A DNA stretch of 8,658 nucleotides from Treponema sp. UBA3862 (lineage in GTDB: Bacteria; Spirochaetota; Spirochaetia; Treponematales; Treponemataceae): the NCBI GenBank assembly GCA_002392405.1, contig DGGY01000043.1, positions 1 through 8,658 on the forward strand, written 5' to 3'. This document shows positions 1-7,277 of this stretch, in pieces. Under the pieces are notes generated by a model that was not told the DNA's origin, made no database searches, and was given only the letters and a program-made list of their open reading frames with translations. Numbering within the stretch: the stretch's first letter is position 1; each line of letters begins with the position of its first letter. The translations under genes were made by a program, and so were the position numbers.

Positions 1-1198
1 GAGGAATGTTGAGCATTGAATAGATGAAGCCTGAGTAAAAGTCAACGTTTACACAGATTCTTTTTTCAGTTCCGTGTTTTTCGTAAATAACTTCAGGACC
101 AAGTTTTTCGATGAGCTTGTACAGATTGTATTCATCTTCGAGGCCCTTCTCTCTTGCAAGTTTTGCGGCATGATCACGGAGAATTGTGGCCCGGGGGTCG
201 TTGATTGTGTAAATTGCGTGTCCAAGTCCGTAGATAAGGCCTGTCCTGTCAAAGGCCTGTTTATTTGAGATTTTTCTTAAATACTCTTTAACTTCGTTTT
301 CGTTTGACCAGTCCTTAACATTTTCCTTAATGTCATCCATCATTTCCATTACACGGATATTTGCACCACCATGTCTGTAGCCTTTAAGGGAACCTACAGC
401 GGCTCCGATTGCTGAATATGTGTCTGTATCTGCAGAAGAAACAACATGAACTGTAAGGGAAGAGTTGTTTCCGCCGCCGTGTTCTGCGTGAAGGATAAGC
501 GCCAAGTCTAAGAGTTTTGCTTCATCGTCAGTAAAAGCCTTGTTGTTGCGGATAAGACGAAGGAAGTTTTCTGCCGTAGAAAGTTCCGGGAGAGGATTAT
601 GAATGTACATTGACTTTCCGTCGTAATAACGGCGTTTTGCCTGATAACCGTAAGCTGTAAGTGTTCCGAAACGGCTGACAAGTTCAATCAGCTGACGGAG
701 GACATTTGAAAGGGAGCGGTCTTCAGGATTTTTATCGTAAGAATATGAGGCAAGGACACCGCGGGCAAGTTTATTCATAATATCTGCCGACGGAGCCTTC
801 ATAATCATGTCTTCAGTAAAGTTTGGCGGAAGTGTGCGGAGTTCTCCAAGACAGCGCTTAAACTGATCAAGTTCATCCTGAGAAGGAAGTTCTCCAAAAA
901 GAAGGAGATAGGCGGCCTGTTCATAACCGAACTGACTGTGGGATTCTGCGTCTTTTATAAGCTCAGCAACGTCGTAGCCGCGGTAAAGGAGTTTGCCGGG
1001 GATTGCAACTTTTTTTCCGTCCTTAACATCATAACCGACAACATCACCGATACTTGTAAGTCCTACAAGAACTCCGGTTCCGTTGGCATTGCGAAGGCCG
1101 CGCTTTACATCGTATTTTTCATAAAGAGCGGGATCAATAGGGTCATTATGTTCAGCAAGAACTGATAAACGTCCGATAAACTGCTGTGCGTTTTCCAT
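1..1198 (-). CDS. gltA: Citrate synthase, C-terminus cut by the window edge
   Basis: Condenses acetyl-CoA and oxaloacetate to citrate in the cytoplasm, the entry step of the TCA cycle. The visible 399 residues contain the family's hallmark blocks in order: HAEHGGGNNSS around residues 237-247, GSLKGYRHGGAN with the expected first catalytic His at 276, GLGHAIYTINDPR with the second catalytic His at 327, and VNVDFYSG with the catalytic Asp at 386. About 50-60 residues should remain past the left edge, giving a protein near 450 residues, as in the longer bacterial form with an N-terminal extension. The start at 1198 is supported by an AGGAG seven bases upstream. It is transcribed away from popT. 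A 2-methylcitrate synthase activity cannot be excluded from sequence alone, but nothing nearby suggests propionate metabolism. All three catalytic residues are present and I see no frame break. Confidence 0.95.
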   Translation of the reverse strand, partial: MENAQQFIGRLSVLAEHNDPIDPALYEKYDVKRGLRNANGTGVLVGLTSIGDVVGYDVKDGKKVAIPGKLLYRGYDVAELIKDAESHSQFGYEQAAYLLLFGELPSQDELDQFKRCLGELRTLPPNFTEDMIMKAPSADIMNKLARGVLASYSYDKNPEDRSLSNVLRQLIELVSRFGTLTAYGYQAKRRYYDGKSMYIHNPLPELSTAENFLRLIRNNKAFTDDEAKLLDLALILHAEHGGGNNSSLTVHVVSSADTDTYSAIGAAVGSLKGYRHGGANIRVMEMMDDIKENVKDWSNENEVKEYLRKISNKQAFDRTGLIYGLGHAIYTINDPRATILRDHAAKLAREKGLEDEYNLYKLIEKLGPEVIYEKHGTEKRICVNVDFYSGFIYSMLNIP

Positions 1199-1218
1199 CA
1201 GGCGGCTCCTGTCAAAAA

Positions 1219-1238
1219 AAATGCATAAATATGCATTT
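1219..1238. promoter_or_regulatory. Inverted repeat in the gltA leader, possible operator
   Basis: Perfect 8-base arms (AAATGCAT at 1219-1226 and ATGCATTT at 1231-1238) flank a 4-base AT centre. The repeat lies between the predicted gltA start of transcription and its ribosome binding site, so a bound regulator or weak RNA hairpin there could affect gltA. No regulator is encoded in the window and I do not recognise the site. ATGCAT-type words are common in AT-rich spacers. Confidence 0.35.
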
Positions 1239-1258
1239 ATAATTTATAAATATTCATA

Positions 1259-1287
1259 ATTATACAATTTAGAGCCTATATATGCAA
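1259..1287 (-). promoter_or_regulatory. Probable gltA promoter
   Basis: Reading the minus strand, TTGCAT (1282-1287) is followed after 17 bases by a perfect TATAAT (1259-1264). The -35 is weak (three of six) but the -10 and spacing are ideal. Transcription would start near 1252, leaving a leader of about 50 bases before the gltA start at 1198. The leader contains the inverted repeat at 1219-1238. In AT-rich DNA such matches also arise by chance. Confidence 0.5.
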
Positions 1288-1365
1288 TATATACGATTTA
1301 ATGTATAGTAAGCATTAATTAAATATTACGTAAAATGAAAACCAGACAATTTCGGGAGTAAAAAA
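1288..1365. other. Remainder of the gltA-popT divergent spacer
   Basis: AT-rich DNA that must contain the popT promoter. A TATAGT at 1304-1309 could be its -10, but no convincing -35 lies at the right distance. Six-base arms TTAATG (1298-1303) and CATTAA (1313-1318) form a small inverted repeat around it. The popT ribosome binding site GGGAG ends seven bases before the ATG at 1366. Confidence 0.35.
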
Positions 1366-2295
1366 ATGGAAGCGCTGAAAATATTATTAATCGGAGCAGT
1401 TATAGGAATGGCAGACGTAATTCCAGGTGTTTCCGGCAGCACTATGGCAGTTGTTTTTAACATCTATGACCGTTTTGTAAACGCCATCACCATAAACATA
1501 AAAAAACTGTATAAAAACCGCCGCTTTGTAGTGCCTCTTATTCTTGGAATGGCGGCAGGCGTTTTAGTTTTCAGCAAACTAATTTCTTATCTTTACGAAA
1601 ACTTTCCGGTTCAGACAAATTTCTTTTTTACAGGACTGATTGCGGGAAGCATTCCCCTCCTCTATTCTCTGACCGTAAAAAAAGAAGAAGGCATTGAATT
1701 CAGCTTTCAAAAAAAATTATCGCTCATACTCTGTGCCCTTGCAGGTCTTGTCCTGCTTCTTTTTATTTCAGGACTTGAAGGAAATAAAGATGCAGCAGCC
1801 GGGATTACTAATGAACTTCCTGAGCTGACTCTTCCGCTTATTCTCCTCCTGTTCTTCGGAGGAGTTTTAGGCGCTGTCGGAATGATAGTTCCGGGGATTT
1901 CAGGCTCCCTTCTTCTGCTTATTTTAGGTGTCTACCCTGTAATCATTAAGGCAATCCCTTCGCTTTTTGTACCTTCAGAATGCATTAAAGCCTGCCTGAT
2001 TATTGCACCCTGCGGATTCGGGGTTCTTGCAGGACTTTTAGGCGGAGCTTTCCTTATCAAAACTCTTTTAAATCTTGTTCCGAATCAGACCTATGCGTTT
2101 ATTTCAGGACTTCTTGCCGCTTCAATCATTCATCTTTTTCCGGGCGCTGAAGGTTTTACGGGAGTTCTTATGACTTTAAGTTCAGTCCTCTGTCTTGCCG
2201 CAGGTTTTTTCATGGCATTTTTAAGCACAAAGCTGAGCCGCAAAGATTCTGAGAGTAACGGCAACACTGAAAGTGAAACTGGCTCTTTACAGTAA
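1366..2295 (+). CDS. popT: DUF368 family undecaprenyl-phosphate translocase (PopT)
   Basis: A polytopic inner-membrane protein of 309 residues, the usual length for the DUF368 family. Members of this family (PopT) have been shown to return undecaprenyl phosphate, the lipid carrier for cell-wall and surface polysaccharide precursors, from the outer to the inner face of the membrane. The sequence begins directly with the family signature: ADVIPGVSGST at residues 16-26. A second related motif, MIVPGISGS, follows at 173-181. The two PG(V/I)SGS motifs reflect the internal duplication typical of the family. Long hydrophobic stretches fill the rest, and the tail after about residue 288 is polar (many Ser, Glu, Asn) and probably cytoplasmic. 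The start has a good GGGAG. It precedes asnS by 78 bases, but asnS has its own promoter, so popT is probably a separate unit. Family assignment is strong. The translocase role rests on characterised homologues. Confidence 0.9.
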   Translation: MEALKILLIGAVIGMADVIPGVSGSTMAVVFNIYDRFVNAITINIKKLYKNRRFVVPLILGMAAGVLVFSKLISYLYENFPVQTNFFFTGLIAGSIPLLYSLTVKKEEGIEFSFQKKLSLILCALAGLVLLLFISGLEGNKDAAAGITNELPELTLPLILLLFFGGVLGAVGMIVPGISGSLLLLILGVYPVIIKAIPSLFVPSECIKACLIIAPCGFGVLAGLLGGAFLIKTLLNLVPNQTYAFISGLLAASIIHLFPGAEGFTGVLMTLSSVLCLAAGFFMAFLSTKLSRKDSESNGNTESETGSLQ

Positions 2296-2336
2296 AACAG
2301 GCTTTTAAATTACAAAAACAGCCGTAAAAACGCTCG

Positions 2337-2365
2337 TTGATATAAGTAGAAAAATTCATTAAAAT
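2337..2365 (+). promoter_or_regulatory. Strong promoter of the asnS-yihY-guaA operon
   Basis: TTGATA (2337-2342) and TAAAAT (2360-2365) each match the sigma-70 consensus at five of six positions, separated by the ideal 17 bases. Only eight bases (2366-2373) lie between the -10 box and the asnS ATG, so the predicted transcript would begin at or within a few bases of the start codon. There is no Shine-Dalgarno sequence in that space. Confidence 0.7.
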
Positions 2366-2373
2366 AGACGATT

Positions 2374-3822
2374 ATGAAAACAGAATTAATAAAGGATCTT
2401 TTAACATCCGCTCCTGACGGCCGTACTGTTACAGTATGCGGCTGGGTTCGCACAATCCGCGATTCAAAAAATCTTGTATTTATCCAGGTAAACGACGGTT
2501 CCTGCTTTGCTTCAATCCAGCTTACCTTTGACAGAACAAATCCTGCATCTGCTGACGCAGGAAAAAATATTGAAGAGGCCCTCAAAGACCTTTCTACAGG
2601 CGCTTCCCTCAAGGCAACGGGAAAACTCATTGAATCCCCTGCTTCAGGACAGTCAGTTGAAGTAAACCTTGAATCTCTTGAAGTTTTAGGAAAATGTCCT
2701 TCTGACTACCCGATTCAGAAAAAAGCTGCCACAATGGAATTCTTACGCGACAATGCACACCTGCGCGCACGTACAAATACTTTCGGCGCCGTATTCCGCA
2801 TGAGAAGCCAGATGGCTTTTGCCCTTCATTCTTTCTTCCAGGAAAGAGGCTTTTACTACATCAATACTCCTGAAATCACCTGTTCTGACTGTGAAGGTGC
2901 AGGAGAAATGTTCCAGATTACAACCCTTTCTCTTGAAAAACTTGCAGAAACAGCCGTAGAAAAAGGCGCTGCAGGAATGAAAAAAGAAGATGCATACAAA
3001 CTTGTAAACTACAGCAAAGACTTCTTCGGAAAACAGGCTTCCCTTACAGTTTCAGGCCAGCTTGAAGCAGAAACACTTGCAACAGCTTTAGGCCGCGTTT
3101 ATACCTTCGGACCTACTTTCCGTGCAGAAAACTCAAACACAACACGCCACCTTGCAGAATTCTGGATGTGTGAACCTGAAATGGCTTTCTTCGACCTCGA
3201 AGATGACATGGACATTCAGGAAGAATTCATCAAGTACCTGCTCAACTGGGCACTGACAAAATGTTCTGCCGACATGGAATTCTTTAACAAGAGAATCCAG
3301 CCGGGTGTAATCGATACACTCCGCCACGTCGTTGAAACTCCTTTCAAGCGCGTTTCATACACAGAAGCAGTTGCAGAACTTGAAAAACACGCTGACGAAT
3401 TTGAATTCAAGCCTTTCTGGGGCTGCGACCTTGCAACAGAACATGAACGCTACCTCACTGAAAAAATCTATAAATGTCCTGTAATGGTTTACAACTACCC
3501 TAAGGAAATCAAGGCTTTCTACATGAAGCTCAACGACGACGGAAAAACAGTTAAGGCCGTTGACGTTCTTGTTCCGGGACTTGGAGAAATCATCGGCGGT
3601 TCTGAACGCGAAGAAAGCTATGAAAAGCTTCTCGGACGCATCAAGGAACTCGGATTAAAACCTGAAGACTATGACTGGTATCTTGATCTTCGCAAGTTCG
3701 GTACAGTACCTCACTCAGGCTTCGGTCTCGGCTTCGAACGACTCCTGCTCTATGTAACAGGAATGCAGAACATCCGCGATGTAATTCCTTACCCTCGCGC
3801 TCCGAAGCTGGCAGATTTCTAG
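2374..3822 (+). CDS. asnS: Asparaginyl-tRNA synthetase
   Basis: Attaches asparagine to tRNA-Asn using ATP. This is a class II aminoacyl-tRNA synthetase of 482 residues, slightly longer than the roughly 466 of E. coli. The N-terminal OB-fold that reads the anticodon covers about residues 15-110 ([21 protein letters not shown]). The catalytic core follows: a motif 1 region around [15 protein letters not shown], the SGQLEAE block, motif 2 with [16 protein letters not shown] from residue 249, [10 protein letters not shown], and motif 3 [12 protein letters not shown] from residue 449. The [14 protein letters not shown] form of motif 2 and the overall length fit AsnRS rather than AspRS. First gene of a three-gene operon. 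The next start is 7 bases after its stop codon. The ATG has no evident Shine-Dalgarno and lies just after a strong promoter. A later in-frame start would damage the OB-fold, so this start is favoured. Confidence 0.96.
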   Translation: MKTELIKDLLTSAPDGRTVTVCGWVRTIRDSKNLVFIQVNDGSCFASIQLTFDRTNPASADAGKNIEEALKDLSTGASLKATGKLIESPASGQSVEVNLESLEVLGKCPSDYPIQKKAATMEFLRDNAHLRARTNTFGAVFRMRSQMAFALHSFFQERGFYYINTPEITCSDCEGAGEMFQITTLSLEKLAETAVEKGAAGMKKEDAYKLVNYSKDFFGKQASLTVSGQLEAETLATALGRVYTFGPTFRAENSNTTRHLAEFWMCEPEMAFFDLEDDMDIQEEFIKYLLNWALTKCSADMEFFNKRIQPGVIDTLRHVVETPFKRVSYTEAVAELEKHADEFEFKPFWGCDLATEHERYLTEKIYKCPVMVYNYPKEIKAFYMKLNDDGKTVKAVDVLVPGLGEIIGGSEREESYEKLLGRIKELGLKPEDYDWYLDLRKFGTVPHSGFGLGFERLLLYVTGMQNIRDVIPYPRAPKLADF

Positions 3823-3829
3823 AATATTC

Positions 3830-5128
3830 GTGCCTATGAAAAAAAGGGCGGTAACACTTGTAACTTTTGCACAGAGCATTTTTCTCAACTTAAAGTTCTT
3901 CATTCAGAACGGGCTTTTAAGTTATGCAAGTGCCTGCTCTTTTGACCTGATTTTTTCTGTTGTACCCGTACTGCTTATGATAATCCTTATTGCAGTAAGG
4001 GTACTTCATGCATCCCCTGAACTTATTTCTTCACTTTACATGATTGTTCCTGAACTTAAGGATTATTTTAACCCGGGAAAAGTGATTTCTGCCTTCCAGA
4101 ATGTAAAAACCTTCAGCACTCTCGAAATTGTTCTTGTATTCTTTATTGTATGGATGGCACGACGTTTTTTTGCCTCAGTTTTTGCAGCCCTGCGGAATAT
4201 TTTTCATGACCAGCAGAAAAGACGGGCTCTAACCAGTCAGGTTCTTATTTTTGTTTTTGAGCTTATTTTTGTATCGATTGTAGTCACCTTTATTTTTGCC
4301 TACATGTCAATAAAGACCATCATTACACAGCCTTTTTTCCAGCGCTTTGAGCAGCTCAACTTTATCTACCAGTCTTTCTTAAACGGAAAAGCGCTTTCTT
4401 ATATTCCGAACGTTCTGTTTTTTATTGTAAGCTGCTTAATCTACAAAATCGGCGCCGGAACAAAACCTAAACTTTTTCTGTGCATTGCAGGCGGTGCAAT
4501 GTGTACGGGAACTTTCTGGGTATTCAGAACAGTCCTTCACAGCTTTATAAACGTAAGCCGCTACAACCTGATTTACGGCGTTTTAAGCAATGTTATCCTT
4601 CTTCTGATGGATATTTTCTTTTTCTTTGTCTTTTTCCTTTTCTTTGCCCAGTATATTTTTACCTGTCAGTTTTTTGACGAACTCCTGCTTGGCGAGCTAT
4701 ATCTTCTTCCAAAAAAAGAAGGAAGCACTTTCATTCAGCGCCTCAAACGCAGTCTTTTTATCCGTCCGGACTTTCTTCTTGCAAACGAGCTGGCCCTGAC
4801 CTACATGACTTCCGGAGAAAAACTGTATACGGTCGGCGACAGGGACACTTTTGCCTACTACATATTAAAGGGAGCCGTAAAAGTTACCCGCTCTGAATAT
4901 TCAGAAGAAATGCTCTATCACCGGGGAGATTTTTTCGGGGAACTCAACTGTGTACTTGCAAAACCAAGAACTTCCACTGCTGCGGCAGTAATTGATACCC
5001 AGATTGTAAAAATCCGCGGAAAAAACTTCCGATTTTTAGTAAAATCAAACCCGGCAGTTGCCCAGAAAGTTTTAAGCCAGCTGAGCACCTACCTTTCTAA
5101 AGTTCACGAAAACAATAATGATAAATAA
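3830..5128 (+). CDS. YihY/BrkB-family membrane protein fused to a cyclic-nucleotide-binding domain
   Basis: A 432-residue two-part protein. Residues 1 to about 290 form a YihY/UPF0761 membrane domain with about six hydrophobic segments (roughly 40-60, 97-120, 136-160, 186-203, 211-228 and 240-272). Family members were once mislabelled RNase BN, and their molecular role is still unsettled. Residues about 305-425 form a cyclic-nucleotide-binding fold (YILKGAVKV, then HRGDFFGELNCVLAKPRTSTAAA). It keeps the phosphate-binding-cassette features: G366, FGEL with Glu371, and PRTS with Arg380. No helix-turn-helix follows, so it is not a CRP-type activator. The domain is tethered to the membrane, presumably on the cytoplasmic side, and may let a nucleotide or another ligand control the membrane part. 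The gene starts 7 bases after asnS and ends 15 bases before guaA. The start could be GTG 3830 or ATG 3836 (MKKRAV). Neither has a clear Shine-Dalgarno, so translational coupling to asnS is likely. Confidence 0.88.
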   Translation: MPMKKRAVTLVTFAQSIFLNLKFFIQNGLLSYASACSFDLIFSVVPVLLMIILIAVRVLHASPELISSLYMIVPELKDYFNPGKVISAFQNVKTFSTLEIVLVFFIVWMARRFFASVFAALRNIFHDQQKRRALTSQVLIFVFELIFVSIVVTFIFAYMSIKTIITQPFFQRFEQLNFIYQSFLNGKALSYIPNVLFFIVSCLIYKIGAGTKPKLFLCIAGGAMCTGTFWVFRTVLHSFINVSRYNLIYGVLSNVILLLMDIFFFFVFFLFFAQYIFTCQFFDELLLGELYLLPKKEGSTFIQRLKRSLFIRPDFLLANELALTYMTSGEKLYTVGDRDTFAYYILKGAVKVTRSEYSEEMLYHRGDFFGELNCVLAKPRTSTAAAVIDTQIVKIRGKNFRFLVKSNPAVAQKVLSQLSTYLSKVHENNNDK

Positions 5129-5143
5129 AACCTGGAGAAAAAC

Positions 5144-7027
5144 ATGTCACGTTCAAAAATTGTAGTACTGGATTTCGGTTCCCAGTACGCACACCTTATA
5201 GCAAAAAGATTCCGTGCCTTAGGATATTATTCAGAAATCGCCCTTCCCGGTACCGATTTAAGCGTTTTCGAAAATGCAAAGGGAATCGTATTTTCAGGAG
5301 GTCCAGCCTCTGTTTATGATGAAAAGGTTCCTGACTTTAACGAAAAAATTCTTGACCTTGACCTTCCGATTCTCGGACTCTGCTACGGCCACCAGCTTAT
5401 GGCTCACTCTTACGGCGGAAAAGTCGGAAAGGCTGAGACCGGGGAATTCGGCTTTGCACAGCTTGAATTAAACGATACAGGAAAATCTTCTCCCCTTTTT
5501 AAAGGTGTAAGTGCTTCTACCCAGGTCTGGATGAGTCATCAGGACGGAGTTCTTGTTCCCGGAGAAGGCTTTGAAGTAATCGGAAGAACAAAAGACTGTC
5601 CCTATGCAGCCCTCCAGAACCTTTCAAAAAAACGCTTCAGCCTCCAGTGCCACTGTGAAGTAAAAGACACTCCGGAAGGAAACAAAATCTTTAAGAACTT
5701 TGCAGATATCTGCGGAATGGAAGTAAACTGGGACGAAGATACAGTATTAAACCACATCCTTGAGACAATAAAAAAAGACGCAAAAGACAAGAAAGTCCTT
5801 CTCTTTTTAAGCGGCGGAGTTGATTCAACAGTTGCCTTTGCCCTGTTAAATAAGGCCTTAGGCCAGGACAGGGTTCTCGGTCTTCATATTGATAACGGCT
5901 TTATGCGCAAAAACGAAAGTAAAAATGTGGCAGATGCCTATCACAAATTCGGCTTTAATAACTTTATTGTTGAAGATGCTTCTGAAAGCTTTCTGAAGGC
6001 AATAAAGGGACTTACAGATCCTCAAAAAAAACGCATGGCGGTAGGTGAAAACTTTATCACTGTGCGCGACAGCGTTGTAAAAGCCCAGAACTTAAATGAA
6101 GAAGAATGGATGCTTGCCCAGGGAACTTTATATCCGGACATCATCGAATCGGGCGGAACTAAAAACAGCCACACAATTAAAACTCACCACAACCGTGTAG
6201 AAGGAATACAGAAGCTCATTGAAAAGGGACTGATTATTGAACCCCTTAAAGATCTTTATAAGGATGAAGTCCGTGCCATGGGCAAAAAATTAGGCCTTGA
6301 TGACCAGCTTGTAATGCGCCATCCTTTCCCGGGACCAGGTCTTTCTATCAACGTACTCTGCTCAGACGGCAAGTTAAGCGAAGAAGATAAAAAAGAACTC
6401 GCTGATGCACAGAAAGAACTCGATTCAATTAAATCTGCTCATCTTTGCGAACACTGCACAGCCACACTCAAAAAATATATTCTTCCGGTAAAATCAGTAG
6501 GCGTTCAGGGTGACTTCCGTACTTACCGCTTCCCTGCCGTTTTAAGGTTTTCAAAAGATGAAACAGACGGTTTCTGTCACTTTCCAAAGCACTGGAAAAA
6601 AATCGAAGATGAATCAGGCAACATCACAAATTCGGCAAGGCTGATTAACCGCTGTATAATCGCACTTTACCAGAAACCTGGAATTAAAGACGAAGACTTA
6701 AAGCTTCAGGAAGGTTACTGTGACCGCCGCCGTCTTGACCAGCTGCGGGAAGTTGACAATATTGTCCTTAAAAACCTTCACGAAAGCGGCTGGTACAATA
6801 AAATCTTCCAGCACCTTACTATAGATTTACCTTTCGCATCTTCCCCTGACCACGCAAGTTTTGTACTGCGTCCTGTCTGCTCAGAAGACGTAATGACAGC
6901 CCGCTTTGCCCAGCTTGACCGTGATTTACTGAATAAAATTGTAAGGGAAATTGCGGAACTGGATTTTGTAGACGCACTCTACTACGATGCAACAAACAAG
7001 CCGCCTGCAACATTCGGGTGGGAGTGA
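5144..7027 (+). CDS. guaA: GMP synthase (glutamine-hydrolysing), long form
   Basis: Converts XMP to GMP using ATP and ammonia released from glutamine, the last step of guanine nucleotide synthesis. The class I glutamine amidotransferase domain (about 1-195) has its nucleophile in GLCYGHQ (Cys80) and the His-Glu pair in QCHCEV (His170, Glu172). The usual HPE is HCE here. The ATP-pyrophosphatase domain has the SGGVDS P-loop (223-228), LAQGTLYPDIIESGG, KTHHN and RHPFPGPGL (about 392-400). The C-terminal dimerisation region is long: a VKSVGVQGDFRTY unit near 449-460, then a second unit from LREVD (534) to the conserved end KPPATFGWE. At 627 residues it exceeds the roughly 525 of E. coli and resembles the eukaryotic arrangement with a duplicated dimerisation unit. 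CTGGAG lies seven bases upstream of the ATG. Last gene of the asnS operon, ending directly in a terminator. Confidence 0.96.
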   Translation: MSRSKIVVLDFGSQYAHLIAKRFRALGYYSEIALPGTDLSVFENAKGIVFSGGPASVYDEKVPDFNEKILDLDLPILGLCYGHQLMAHSYGGKVGKAETGEFGFAQLELNDTGKSSPLFKGVSASTQVWMSHQDGVLVPGEGFEVIGRTKDCPYAALQNLSKKRFSLQCHCEVKDTPEGNKIFKNFADICGMEVNWDEDTVLNHILETIKKDAKDKKVLLFLSGGVDSTVAFALLNKALGQDRVLGLHIDNGFMRKNESKNVADAYHKFGFNNFIVEDASESFLKAIKGLTDPQKKRMAVGENFITVRDSVVKAQNLNEEEWMLAQGTLYPDIIESGGTKNSHTIKTHHNRVEGIQKLIEKGLIIEPLKDLYKDEVRAMGKKLGLDDQLVMRHPFPGPGLSINVLCSDGKLSEEDKKELADAQKELDSIKSAHLCEHCTATLKKYILPVKSVGVQGDFRTYRFPAVLRFSKDETDGFCHFPKHWKKIEDESGNITNSARLINRCIIALYQKPGIKDEDLKLQEGYCDRRRLDQLREVDNIVLKNLHESGWYNKIFQHLTIDLPFASSPDHASFVLRPVCSEDVMTARFAQLDRDLLNKIVREIAELDFVDALYYDATNKPPATFGWE

Positions 7028-7060
7028 TAAAAAAAACACGTCCTGTGTTTTTTTTATCGC
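7024..7060 (+). terminator. Terminator of the asnS-yihY-guaA operon
   Basis: A perfect 14-bp inverted repeat: GAT, eight A and CAC (7026-7039) pairs with GTG, eight T and ATC (7045-7058) across a 5-base loop GTCCT. It can extend to 7024-7060 with one G-U pair. The stem includes the last bases of guaA. The A-tract and T-tract lie within the stem, so it could also stop transcription arriving on the minus strand. Confidence 0.8.
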
Positions 7061-7090
7061 ACAAATATTCTGTTCACCTTTCGGCAATCA
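7049..7090. repeat. Intergenic hairpin repeat, copy 1
   Basis: Forty of 42 bases are identical to 7236-7277. The copies differ only at 7060 (C versus A) and 7065 (A versus G). Similarity also continues upstream in a looser form: both copies have an A-run, then GTCC(T/G)GTG, before the T-run. The two copies do not share a reading frame (187-base spacing), so the conserved unit is nucleic acid rather than peptide. I do not recognise the element. Confidence 0.8.
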
Positions 7091-7102
7091 GAATATTTGT
7101 GC
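7059..7102. repeat. Perfect 14-bp hairpin within repeat copy 1
   Basis: GCACAAATATTCTG (7059-7072) is perfectly complementary to CAGAATATTTGTGC (7089-7102) across a 16-base loop TTCACCTTTCGGCAAT. It begins immediately after the guaA terminator stem, so the two hairpins are back to back. No T-run follows, so it is not itself a canonical terminator. It could protect 3' RNA ends or be the recognition structure of a dispersed element. Confidence 0.75.
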
Positions 7103-7205
7103 CTCACTCTTCAGCACATCCCTGTGCTGCATTTACAGTAACAGTTTTGATTCCTGTCCTGTCTGTTCACCTGCGTCCATGCAGATGTATTTTTATGTTT
7201 ATTCG
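7103..7205. other. Gene-free spacer with small hairpins
   Basis: No coding signal. It contains a perfect 7-bp hairpin CAGCACA-TCCC-TGTGCTG (7112-7129), a small CTGC/GCAG stem (7171-7184) and an 11-base echo of the flanking repeat (TCTGTTCACCT at 7163-7173), perhaps a decayed third copy. Short reading frames cross this spacer on the plus strand but have no ribosome binding site or recognisable product. Confidence 0.5.
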
Positions 7206-7242
7206 AAAAAATGCTTCGTCCGGTGTGCCTAGCACTTTTTTT
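7206..7242 (-). terminator. Terminator downstream of brnA, probably bidirectional
   Basis: An A-run with TGCT (7206-7215) pairs with AGCAC and a T-run (7231-7240), with one mismatch and a 15-base loop. On the minus strand this gives a stem ending in a U-run, about 32 bases past the brnA stop. On the plus strand it also ends in seven T. It occupies the same place relative to repeat copy 2 as the guaA terminator does relative to copy 1. Confidence 0.55.
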
Positions 7243-7277
7243 ATCGAACAAGTATTCTGTTCACCTTTCGGCAATCA
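7236..7277. repeat. Intergenic hairpin repeat, copy 2, right arm missing
   Basis: Matches 7049-7090 at 40 of 42 bases. Identity stops at 7277. The right arm of the hairpin present in copy 1 (7091-7102) is absent and the sequence instead continues into brnA. The last three bases of shared sequence (TCA at 7275-7277) are the brnA stop codon on the minus strand, so the repeat boundary and the gene end coincide. Confidence 0.75.

Noticed and set aside
938..1165. Plus-strand frame of 75 residues within gltA
   Set aside because: Antisense shadow of the citrate synthase gene, with no ribosome binding site and a composition explained by the other strand.
2310..2630. Minus-strand frame of 106 residues over the asnS start
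   Set aside because: Antisense to the conserved OB-fold of asnS and to its promoter, with no family resemblance.
4740..5128. CRP/FNR-type transcription factor
   Set aside because: The cyclic-nucleotide fold is in frame with the membrane domain and no helix-turn-helix follows it.
5129..5143. Guanine riboswitch ahead of guaA
   Set aside because: Only 15 bases separate guaA from the upstream gene, leaving no room for an aptamer.
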